Part shown: positions 1 through 9,785 of the stretch, piece after piece
Layout of the letters: every line of letters starts with the position of its first letter
Numbering within the stretch: position 1 is the first letter of the stretch
Program-made: the position numbers and the translations under genes
Notes under the pieces: model-generated
Seen by the model: only the letters and a program-made list of their open reading frames with translations
Database searches by the model: none
What the model was told of the DNA's origin: nothing
Source: Papilionanthe hookeriana x Papilionanthe teres
Lineage: Eukaryota > Streptophyta > Magnoliopsida > Asparagales > Orchidaceae
Direction of reading: 5' to 3'
Length of the DNA: 64,000 nucleotides
NCBI GenBank assembly: GCA_022702705.1
Contig: CM040430.1
Span: forward strand, 74,465,239-74,529,238

Positions 1-888
1 CATTAGCAACACGTGGGTTACATCATCCGAGGTATTCCCGATCATTCGACGAGACGTTTTAATTTAGTTGTAAGTGTAGTTTTGTTGTTCTGTTTGTGAT
101 TAAATTTTGAGTTATCTTATATTTTGAAATGTTGTGGCGGTGAATTTTATCTTGTAATGACTTTTAATTTAGTTATGGGTTTCGGCTTTGGTTTCTCGTC
201 CTAAAGGTGTAGGTTTTCATGCAACCGTTATTTATCATGCAAGAAAAGTAAGTGCGATGCGATTAAATAAGTTGCGATAAAGTAATTTGCAATTAAAATA
301 AAAGCATACCGGAGGGTCTTCCCGTCATCCCAAGTCGCACTTAAAATACAATTTAGAGCATTTAAGCATTTGTAGCAATTTCTAGGTAAAGCTAAGGGAA
401 GGGTTATGGTTTTCTACCAAAATCCTAATCCTATAGCTAGTCATTCCTATGACGTCTAGGTCTTCAATTTTGGTTTTAAGGATGATTTTCTTCACCAAAG
501 AACAACTAAGCTCAATTTGTTCTTAAGGGCATTCCATCATATTGAGGAAGTGTTTAAGACGAATCTTAAACATCTTTTCAATATTTCGGGAATTGTCCTG
601 AAGTCCGAATGAATTCATTATGCGGAGTGAATTAATCATCCGAGGTGTTTAAGTTAAATTTTATTTCTTGCTCAGTGAATTAGGATGTTTGAATATCCTT
701 ATGAATGAAGTGACATTTCATTTGATACTCCATTTAGGAGTTATAATAGTAAAAGCTCCTAAGGGCAAAACGATATTTAATGATTTGTGATTCAAATTTA
801 AGTTCAAATTAATGATTTAAGTTTGGAATAGTGTTCAAGTTATTTTAGATTTATTTTTGAATTCTTCATGTCTTAGGTGATGTCATTA

Positions 889-1106
889 ATTCAATTTAAT
901 TTAATTTAATTTAATTTAGTTTGATTTTATTTAATTCAATTTAATTTAATTTAATTTAATTTAATATGATTTAATTTAATTTTAATTTCATTTAATTTTA
1001 ATTTAATTTAATATGATTTAATTTAATTTTAATTTCATTTAATTTTAATTTAATTTAATTTGTTTTAATTTAATTTAATTTAATTTAATTTAATTTAATA
1101 TTTTAT
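889..1106. repeat. AATTT pentanucleotide microsatellite in LTR copy A
   Basis: About 200 bp are built almost entirely of TTTAA/AATTT units with a few TATGATTTAA and TTTCATTT interruptions. The interruptions are shared with copy B at 21025-21243. Copy C lacks the tract because of a larger deletion. Confidence 0.9.
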
Positions 1107-3718
1107 TTTAAAGGGATTTACTTTAAATAATTTTAGCTTTAATTTAATTTAATGATTAAATCTTTTAGCATTTTAAACCTTAAACTTGGATTATCATTTT
1201 AATTAAGGATTAAATATTATTAAGACAATTAATTTAGGGATTCTTAAATTAAAGAACAAACCTCTTCCTAATAACATCCCTATTTTAATAATTCCAATTT
1301 TATTATTCTTCCAAATTAATTAATTATTTTATTAAGGTTTATTTTAATTATTCTTAAAGTGTTTAGTAAGTTTCTAGCCTTCAATTATTTAAATTTCAAT
1401 CATCCAAATCAGATTAAGATCAAATATTTTACTCTTTAATTTTATTAAGCCTAAAGTTTTAATTAAGGGTTAAATTTTTTAATTACCATTTTGCCCTTCA
1501 AGCTTAATAATTTCATAACTCACTAAATTGAGCTCAAATGAATTTGAAATTTTTATGTGACCTCATTCATATGTCAATAAAGACATTAGAGGAGAAAATG
1601 TGATTTTTTTTGTATTTAATTTATTTATGTAATTATTTTTGGTGGAAAATAAGGATTTCCAAGGAAAATTTAATAATATGACCAAGGGAAAGTTTCTATC
1701 CTTAAGAAAATTATGGGACATTCCTAATGACCAGAGAACTACTTGGACCAATTTTTGTGATTTTTTTTTGAATTATATTTTATTTATTAAAATTATTTTA
1801 AGTTACGGAGTATTAATTAATTTAAAAATAGAATATAAGTTGGAAAATGAATTTTATAATTTTTAAAATTCTCTCTGATATCAAGGATTCTAGAGAACCA
1901 AATTTTACAATTTTCTGATTTTTGTTTGATTTATTATAATTATTTTAATGAAAATGCTAGAAAATATATTTTTTTTAATTTTAAAATTACCCTAGGGCTT
2001 TAAAATTTAATATCTCATTAAATAGACCTGAGAAAAATATGGGGTTTATTCCTAAGTGATTAAATTTGAAAATATGACATTTTGATGAATTTTATTATTT
2101 TTGTGATTTTTATTAATTTTTAATTATTAAAATATTAAAATAATACTAAAAAATTAACTTTTTTAGAAAATTGAAATTTTAATTTTCTTAAATTCCCCTG
2201 ATATCAGAGAGGCTCCAAAACCAATTTGGTGAATTTTTGAAAGGTATTTTGAAAGTTATGAATTTTTAAAGTTTAAAATGACTAAATGGCTTAATCAACC
2301 CATTTAGTAGGGCTAACCAAGTCCAATTAACTTCAAATTTATATGGTGGGTTCCTCTGATCCTAAAGGTCAATAGAGAATTGATTTCAAGTCAATTTGAT
2401 GTATAGTTAGCTCTAATTAATTAGGGGTCTATTTTGGGTGTTTAAGCCAATTAGGGTTATTTTGAGTGAATTAACTCAAGCCTTATTTTTCCTAGGGTTC
2501 TCTGGTCATAAGGAACATCACCAAATTTTCCTAGAATTTATTTCACAACATGCTAATTTTTGGAATTAAAATATTCAAAATGAGCCACATGAATTTGAAA
2601 AATCAGTAACTTCTCATAGGATGGCCTCGACCTTGGAAAATTCAGGGAATGTTCCCAAGTTCAGAGGCTTCAAAAGCCCTATGGTCTCATGCCATGGTGA
2701 ATTGTATGAATGCATGGAGAATTAAAACAATGCAGGGAGTAAATAATTAATTAAAAATAAATTACTGGACAAAATTAATTAATTTCTTTTCCACATTATT
2801 CTCCTTTGTTCACTGAGCAAGAGGGTATTTTTATTTTATTTTTGTGATTTTTCTACACAAAGATATGGATTTTTGAAGTTTAGGGCATTAAATAAATCAG
2901 AAAAATCCTATTTTTCTACTTATCCGAGTCGGCGCCGCGTCAACCTTAGCATCTCCGAAGTGCCGCGTGGCGCGCTCCCATTCGACGCCGCCGCTCGAGT
3001 CGGCAACCCGGGTCCCGCCTTCCGCGTATCATCTGCCGATCCGACCTAATCTGAGCCGTCCGTCCGCGCGTGTATTAAATGGACGGCATCCATTCATCGT
3101 CCCCAAGCGTCCTCACCCGTGAGCCGTCTACACTAAATCCCTAATATCTCACTCGATACTCAATGGATTTTTGTGTTCTTATGCTCTATGGATTCGTCTT
3201 GAAGAGACGAATACATCTATACGGTGATCATGCATTGAAATTAAAGCATTTGAAATGGAGAATCTCCAGAAGCTCGGGATGAAGAATTAGCTCATACCTT
3301 TGCTTAGAGAAGTGTGGCTTCAATCTGAGGGTTGTGTCACCCTCGATTGCGTCCCAGCAAGCTCCAGATGAAGTCTCCTGGTCTGATGAATTGCCTAGGT
3401 AGGATTTCGACCACAGCCGACCACAAAGCTTGGAGGCTGGAGCAAGCTGGGTGGCTCGGAGATGGGGCTTTTGCCGGTGGACACCTTCTCTTGGTCCAGT
3501 GAAGGTGTAGGACCAATCAATTTGAGGATTGATCCACTGTGGAGAAGTGTCCTGGTTTTGGATGGAATTTCGGTTGAGAAATTGGATTTTGTCGATGGGG
3601 ATTAGGGCAAATTGACACTTGGGATCAAGCTGCTCTAAGGGTGAAGAAGGGTGCGGAACAATTTTGGCGGAGTTTCGGCAAGGTTTGTGCAACTCTCTTC
3701 TCATGCCGTGAGGGGTGG

Positions 3719-3731
3719 TGTTTAAATAGGA
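3719..3731 (-). promoter_or_regulatory. Putative TATA box of LTR copy A
   Basis: On the minus strand this reads CCTATTTAAACACC, a good plant TATA context (CTATTTAAA). The same box is kept in copy B (about 23856-23866) and copy C (about 39767-39776, CTATTTAAACCC). If it is used, U3 is about 2.4 kb and R plus U5 would be close to 5 kb. No start site can be proven from sequence alone. Confidence 0.5.
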
Positions 3732-6075
3732 GAGGGTGGAGGGCCTCCGGGGAGAGTTAGGGCTTTGGATCACCTCGCTCCGGGCATGGGAAGAACAACC
3801 ACAATGGCCACTGGGGATGGGGCGACTCGGCGAGTGAGAATTCCAAAGTTGGCTCACATGTGAGCTCTCGGCCATGGTGTTTTCCGGCGGTCGGGGTGGC
3901 TGGCCGGCAGGCAAGGGTCACCCTCGGGGTCGGGTGGGTCGGGTCGGGTGTTTGTGCGAAGCAATTGGCAATGGCCAAGTGTAAAAGGCTTGGATTAGAA
4001 TGGAATGGGAGAGGACTCATTTTGGCTCAAATTGGTCGACCCCTCCATTTGGGCTAGGTGCACCACCCAAGGCTTTGTTTAGGCCGAATAGAAAGTGATT
4101 TAGGTCGGCTTAATCGGTGGGGAATGGTCACCATCCAAGTACAATTAAGCTTAAGCAAGATTTAGTGGAATCATGGGAGTGGTTAATCACCTTTAGGAAT
4201 TAAGGAAAGAGTCTCCTCCTTTTGCCCAAAATGGCATGGTGACATGTAAAGAGGCTCTCATGGCTTTCATGTGGCTCATGCATGGCTTCATGGCTCACCT
4301 TTGGCTTGGGAAAAGTCGAAGTCGATTTCATGGAAATGGATTTAAGAAAAATTTTGGTATTTAGGGGTGATTTGGCATGAGGCTTGATTTGGAATTATTT
4401 GATGATGGGATTATAACTTAGGGAATGGCTTTGATTAAATGGATGGCAAATGGGAATGTCATGTGGGCTTTAGGGCCAATTTTGGGCTTTTGTATTTGGT
4501 GGAAATGGGCTTTTAGGAAGGTTTAGGGAAGTGGGCTTTTGGATTTTAAAATGGATTTTAGGATGGAATTTTAGTAAAGGCTTGAGCCAAATAATTGTTG
4601 GGTTTAGCTCATGGATGTGTCATGAGTGACTTGGAGCAAATTGGGAGTGATTTGGGTTTGAATTGGGTTGAATTTGGGCTTCTTTGGTGAATGAGCCAAT
4701 ATAGGTCAAATTGGGCTAACTTGGGCCAATGTTGGGCTAGGGTTGAAATTTATGTAAAATTAATGTTGGGAAATGTTTTTGGGAGTGTTTCAAAGAGTTT
4801 TTGACTTTGGTTGGGCTTTGATTTTGGGGTTTGGGCTTATTTGGGTTAGGTTTGGGTTTAGGTCAAAATTGGGCTTTTTGATTTTGGGTTGAATTTGAAT
4901 AGGGTTTGGGTCAAAATCTTGGGCAAATCATGTTATTGTTTTGTTTATGGGGATGTTAAGGAAGGTTTAGAAAAGATTTGGGGTTAATTGGAGTTGAATT
5001 GGGTGAGTTTGGGCTAAGTTTGGGTCATGGGTCCAAATTGGGCTTTAAGGCCAAAAGTGAAATTGGATCCCAATGCTAATCAAATTGGACTTGGATTTGG
5101 TCTAGATTGGTGTTGGGGATGTTGAATTGAAGTTTAGAATTGAATTGGACCAGAATTTGGGTCAATTGGGTAGGTTTGGTTTGACATTGGGTTCACTTTG
5201 GGTTAAAATGGGTCAAATTGGGGGTTTTGATAAAAGTGGGGTAAATTGACAAAATTGGGCCATGGTGTAGTTGAACAAAATGAAATTGGGAATATTTGGG
5301 ATTTTTTGGAATTTTCTGGGAATTTTCTGAATTTTTGGATTTTTTGGCTAAGAGGGGCATTTTGGGTATTTGGAGGGTATTGGGGGTATTTTTGGAATTT
5401 TTGGTATTTTTGGGTATGGATGATCAATTTGATTGGTGAGGAAATATTTAGGATTGGTCTTGAGGATTTTTGGGTGATTTAGGTGATTTTAGAAAATTTG
5501 GGTAATTTCAAGGGTTTTGGGTAGGCTAGGTGGGTGTAGGGTCTCGGGGTCAAAAATTGAAAATTTGGAAAATTGAAGATTGGGTGAATGTAAGTGGAAT
5601 GAAATCATTTTTGTTGAGCCATGAAGCCACATCAAGCCCACATGAGCCATGAAGGGACTCATTCGAGGCATACACTATGTTGTTCCTAACCCTCTTGCCG
5701 AGGGCTTAGGGGTTAAGGACCATCCATGTGAATGACCTTCATGAGTCGGGAGGTCAAGTTGGGTAGGGGTGTGGTTTTAAGAGGTGTGTGAAAGTGTAGT
5801 GCACGGGTGTAGTGTGTGTGCAAGTCAACCCTTCACCGGACCGGGCCACCTGTGGCGATCCTAAGGCCAAAGAGTCCTATAGGAACTCATCCTTTAAACT
5901 TCCACATTTGATCCCAACCCTCGAGGTGATTAGGGGTTTACAATCAAGTTTGTGGAGTTTGCAGGGAGTTAAGAAGTGGTTTGAATTTCTAAGTGGTGGG
6001 TCCCAATTCTAATCCTCTAAGATAGTCGAAGGAAAAGCCTAAGGCTAGATCCTAAGTACTAAAGAGAAAAGAGAA

Positions 6076-6096
6076 GACCTCATCAAAAATGAGGTC
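6076..6096. repeat. Perfect hairpin at the LTR terminus (copy A)
   Basis: The 8-bp arms GACCTCAT / ATGAGGTC flank a CAAAA loop and end 4 bp inside the LTR border. The hairpin is identical at 26186-26206 and 42119-42139. Confidence 0.85.
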
Positions 6097-6439
6097 GACA
6101 AATGGACCTCGATAGGTGTGGTGTGCTAACCAAGCACACCGCGCGTATTGGCGTTGACCGAAAAGATCAACAAAACCAACACAGATGTCCAAGTGACAAA
6201 CTTAAGACGAAGTAGAAGAATTTCCGCTGGGGAGTGTCAAGTATATCTCTGAGACTGGAGATTCCTGAACTCTCGCTGGGGAAAGGAAAAGGAGGTGAGT
6301 CCCAAATCACATGATCTGGGGAATTTCGATTTAGATTTTTGTTTTGTTTTAGTTTAAGTTTTGATGTGTAAGTTTAGATTTTGAGTTTTCATTTAGATTG
6401 AAGTTTTGTAAAGATTAATTTTGAAGGGATTTGATTTGA

Positions 6440-7345
6440 AATGAAAATTGAAATTCTGTGGTTTTAGATGTAACATCCTCAACCTCAAAAGAAAATTGAA
6501 CTGATTGGATTGAATCATTACAATGAGGAGAGATCTCAGAGCAATGCGGTATTGGATGTAAAATTCTTAACCTCAAGGGTTTGATTTGGTGTGCTTCATT
6601 GCAATAGGGAGAGAATCTAAAGCAATGCGGTATTGGATGTAAAATCCTCAACCTCAAAAAGTTTGATTTTGATGTATTTCAGTGCAATAGGGAAAGAATC
6701 CTAAAGCAGTGCAGTCTCGGATGTAAAATCCTCAACTTCAAAAATTTGATTTTGATGTATTTCAGTGCAATAGGGAAAGAATCCTAAAGCAGTGCGGTAT
6801 CGGATGTAAAATCCTCAACCTCAAGAATTTGATTTTTGATGTATTTCAAGGTCAGATAGGAAAGAATCCTAAAGCGAGTGCGGTATCGGATGTAAAATCC
6901 TCAACCTCAAGAATTTGATTTTGATGTATTTCGAGTGCAATAGGGAAAGAATCCTAAAGCGATGCGGTATCGGATGTAAAATCCTCAACCTCAAGAATTT
7001 GATTTTGATGTATTTCGGTGCTGATAGGGAAAGAATCCTAAAGCGAGTGCGGTATCGGATGTAAAATCCTCAACCTCGAGAATTTGATTTTGATGTATTT
7101 CAGTGCAATAGGGAAAGAATCCTAAAGCAGTGCGGTATCGGATGTAAAATCCTCAACCTCAAGAATTTGATTTTTGATGTATTTCAGTGCAATAGGGAAA
7201 GAATCCTAAAGCAGTGCAGTCTCGGATGTAAAACCCTCAACTTCAAGAAGTTTGATTTTGATGTATTTCAGTGCAATAGGGAAAGAAGCCTAAAGCAGTG
7301 CGGTATCGGATGTAAAATCCTCAACCTCAAGAATTTGATTTTTAT
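6440..7345. repeat. 84-bp tandem repeat array, about 11 units
   Basis: The marker GATGTAAAATCCTCAACCTC recurs near 6467, 6555, 6636, 6719, 6803, 6889, 6973, 7058, 7141, 7225 and 7309, a spacing of 81-88 bp. Each unit also holds a GGGAAAGAATCCTAAAGC block and TTTGATTTTGATGTATTTC. The outer left units are the most diverged, as expected for array edges. Open frames across it (for example 7167-7355 plus) only reflect the repeat period. Tat/Ogre elements are known to carry such arrays between pol and the 3' LTR. Confidence 0.95.
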
Positions 7346-7639
7346 GGGTAATTGATTTTGCAAAGATTTGTAGTGGCGATTTGAAGAGTGTGGAATTTTG
7401 GTGTTTCGAGAATTTCATGAAGGTTGTAAAAGACTTTCATGGAAGGAAATATATTAGGAGGGAATATGTAGATGTTGCATATCCCATTCAGAAGAGTTGA
7501 TTGAAGGTTGCTGGTTTAGATTGGATGTGATTCCTTGCCCTCAGATTCGATCCGTGTCAATGGAATCAACCGCTTCCATCCTAGACAAGGGAGAGAGCAG
7601 AACAGATTGGATTTCAGATTTGGAAGGATAAGTTCGAAT

Positions 7640-7835
7640 TTGATTGACGTTTAATGTGAGATCCGGAAAGATCGATTTTGAAATTTGATTGAGATTTGAT
7701 TTAAAATTTGGAAAGATTGAATTTGAAATTTGATTGAGATTTGATTTGAAATTTGGAAAGATTGAATTTGAAATTTAATTGAGATTTGATTTGAAATTTG
7801 GAAAGATTGAATTTGAAATTTGATTGAGATTTGAT
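7640..7835. repeat. 45-bp tandem repeat, about 4 units
   Basis: The unit is built from AAAGATTGAATTTGAAATTT followed by GATTGAGATTTGATTTGAA and repeats four times with few changes. Because 45 is divisible by 3, a minus-strand frame stays open as a 15-residue repeat (SNQISIKFQIQSFQI). I regard that as a by-product of the period. Confidence 0.9.
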
Positions 7836-8127
7836 TTGTGGTCATTTTGTTTGTCTTTTAACGATTCAAATTTTATTTTATCGTGAATTTGGAGTTTATC
7901 ATTTTTTTAGATTTTTAAGGAAAGTTTTCTTTTATTCTTTTGGTTTCTTTTCTCGTTCTTTGTTCGAAGCTCATTTAACTTTTAATGGCGTTTTCCAACT
8001 CAATTTGCACAAAAGAGGTGAAGGCCAAAATTGTGACATGGTCACTTTCATTCCAATCATGCCGAAGATACATCGTACAACTCGATCCGGAATACATCTC
8101 ATACAATCCATATAGACTCAAAACGGA

Positions 8128-8277
8128 TTATGTATGATCTTTGTCGATCCATCCAAAAGGGTATCTGTCAAAAATCCATGTCTGAATAGTGAGGTACATG
8201 GTCGATAACATCACCTTCCAAGCCATCCTTGGCAAGGATGCCGTATGGATGTACGTTGGAGGTGTGATATTTTCCAT
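8128..8277 (-). CDS. Short ORF downstream of the AlkB ORF, unrecognised
   Basis: An uninterrupted 49-residue frame starts at an ATG only five bases after the AlkB stop codon (TGA at 8285-8283). It begins MENITPPTYIHTASLPRMAW and contains a moderately hydrophobic stretch around MYLTIQTWIF. I recognise no family. It could be a chance frame in the 3' UTR or the tail of a longer reading frame. The only support is its position directly behind the AlkB stop and the absence of frame breaks. Confidence 0.25.
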   Translation of the reverse strand: MENITPPTYIHTASLPRMAWKVMLSTMYLTIQTWIFDRYPFGWIDKDHT

Positions 8278-8282
8278 GTAGC

Positions 8283-9756
8283 TCACAGCTCGTAAGGCCG
8301 GAGGCTCTCTAACTCCGGGTCTGGCTGGAAGTGGTAAGGTGCTTTCCTGTCGTCCATCCTTCTGAAAGTAACTGAGATCCGCTTCACTGGTACTCCTGGT
8401 ATGCAATGCTTAGCGACATCTGCTCCGTTGCCCTTCAGTATCATGACGGAACCTACCGGTAATGGTATCTTTACTGGCCCTCGGAACTCACCCTGGGCTC
8501 GCTATCCGGAGGTCGGATCCGAACATGATATTACACTCGTTCGAAAAGAAACCGTGCGGAATGGTCCGACAAAGTCGTGGTGATCTATGTGCGGGGAATG
8601 CGATCACCCTTCTTGTAAATGTTGATGATGCAACCGTTGGGTATGCAATCCGCTGGTAATACCCCCATGTTATCATTCTTTTTACCATCCTTTTAATGAC
8701 TAATGGCATTGGATCCACCCGGCCATGACGGAGTATCCCGGTGGGTTTCCCTTCCTGTCTTCTCGCGAAGTTATAGCAGCATCCACATTGTATTGTAATT
8801 CTCCCATTCCCTGGCATCCATCTCCGGGGTTCTGAGTAAGTATTTTCTCTTAGGCGACCTGCCCGGCCCATCTTTTTCAAATCCCGGATGCAGTCCACGA
8901 TTTGTTGTTGTTCATATTCTGAGAACACGTCTGTATGTAGCTCGAGGCCTTCAAGTATATTGATCCTCCTGCCTCTGATTCTCTCAAAGTATTCAAAAGT
9001 TTTCTTCTGGACATTCTGTATCCTTTCTAGCTTGTATTCTGGAATAATTTGCAGATGACGAGGCCTGGTGACGTACTGTGGGATATATGGCTCAATCCCT
9101 TCACGTTCTCCTGCATACCTCGGCTCCTCGGGAATGATGTCCGTCGGGACATCCTCCGGGGTTGCTTCTGCAACGAGGTCATGCATTACCGGTGGTTTCA
9201 TCTGGTGGCGTAGTAGCCTTCTTTCTTCTGTTCTTCTTGAGATTTCTCTGGTTTCTTCTGTCATCCTCGGAGTTGGTCTCCTTTCTTCAGGTTCCTGGCG
9301 AACCGGTATCTTTGAAGTATATGTACTGGCAGTAGCAACTTCCTCGTCGCGCTGGGTCCGTCGCTAATTTAGTTAGCATCTTGCGGATACGGCGATTTTT
9401 GTTTCTTCGTTGAGTTCGCTGTGAGAGTAGCTCTTCGTACTTCCCGAGTTTACGTGGGTGCGGCACCGACAAGCTCGCCCTCTGCCGTAGCGACTACGCA
9501 TTTGATTCTCTTGTCTTCTTCGTTGTTTGTTTTTCTTTTCTTACTGCTCGGATTGGTGGCTCGGGCCACCCACTTTCATTATCGTCGTCGAGCGGTTCCT
9601 CTCGTCAATCGGGACCCAGTCACTTTCCTCGTATTGCAGGCCTGCTGGTGCGAAGTCTGAGTCAATCTCTATTATCGCTCCATCTTTCACTCTCTTTTCA
9701 TCGAGTGCAAGGCTTACGCCATTTCTAAAGTTCAGGACCAACCGCCCGTTCGACAT
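8283..9756 (-). pseudogene. AlkB-like 2OG-Fe(II) dioxygenase ORF (ALKBH9/10-type) with ORF1-like N-terminus
   Basis: This extra ORF lies downstream of integrase. From the ATG at 9756 the first part (RLVLNFRNGVSLAL, then RTQRRNKNRRI) resembles Tat ORF1. An acidic/basic and proline-rich linker follows (KKRK near 9525). From about 8950 to 8283 it matches plant ALKBH9/10 AlkB domains: LELHTDVFSEYEQQQIVDCI, RWMPGNGRITIQCGCCYNF, the iron-binding PHIDHHDF (8574-8594), SNECNIMFGSDL, GNGADVAKHC with the third iron-ligand histidine (near 8406), and KRISVTFRRMD with the 2OG-binding arginine. It ends in a natural stop after RPYEL. The family removes methyl groups from nucleic acids; plant ALKBH9/10 proteins act on m6A in RNA. 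Several frameshifts break the copy (near 8660, 8550, 8487, 9275 and 9530), yet all catalytic residues are encoded. Host capture from cDNA is inferred from the intronless domain. It could instead be a nested fragment, but strand, position and shared N-terminus argue that it belongs to the element. Confidence 0.82.
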
Positions 9757-9760
9757 TTCC

Positions 9761-9785
9761 CTGCGAAAAGACAAGGAAAAGGATC
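9761..9785 (-). promoter_or_regulatory. Splice-acceptor-like site before the AlkB ORF
   Basis: The sense strand reads CCTTTTCCTTGTCTTTTCGCAG, a pyrimidine tract ending in CAG, followed after four bases by the ATG at 9756. The stretch between the integrase stop (10050) and this CAG is T-rich and non-coding, as in plant introns. Tat-2 ORF1 has a comparable TTGCCTTGCAG three bases before its ATG. Confidence 0.45.

Larger units (their letters stand above)
1..6100 (-). repeat. 3' LTR of Tat-1 (LTR copy A, left end outside window)
   Basis: This segment is nearly identical to 20140-26210 and clearly related to 37381-42143. The three copies share a right end in GAGGTC(G/A)ACA, which reads TGT(T/C)GACCTC as the LTR start on the sense strand. 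By comparison with copy B, about 1250 bp of this LTR lie left of base 1. Inside are an AATTT microsatellite, a GC-rich island at about 2925-3130, a TATA-like box near 3725, and a strongly G+T-rich, C-poor stretch at about 4300-5520. Open frames here (for example 3228-3914 minus) are not kept between LTR copies, so I call no gene. Confidence 0.9.
6101..8127 (-). other. 3' untranslated region of Tat-1
   Basis: This non-coding stretch lies between the last short ORF and the 3' LTR. It holds an inverted repeat at about 6118-6138 (GGTGTGC / GCACACC), two CGCTGGGGA motifs (6225-6233 and 6274-6282), an 84-bp tandem array (6440-7345) and a 45-bp array (about 7640-7835). No clear polypurine tract is visible beside the LTR: the sense strand reads CTATCGAGGTCCATT just before the border. 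From 7840 to 8127 I see nothing recognisable. Confidence 0.7.

Noticed and set aside
3228..4020. Overlapping minus-strand open frames of 228 and 87 codons in LTR copy A, with partial counterparts at 23363-24156
   Set aside because: The frames are not collinear between copies A and B despite near-identical DNA, copy C does not keep them, and there is no recognisable domain. They reflect the GC-rich, stop-poor composition.
5203..5482. Tryptophan/phenylalanine-rich frame on plus and N/P/Q-rich frame on minus
   Set aside because: Both are products of the G+T-skewed low-complexity U3 region. The same frames recur in copies B and C only because of homology.
6415..7355. Repeated short frames on both strands
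   Set aside because: They mirror the 84-bp period, 84 being a multiple of 3. No start or stop context supports translation.
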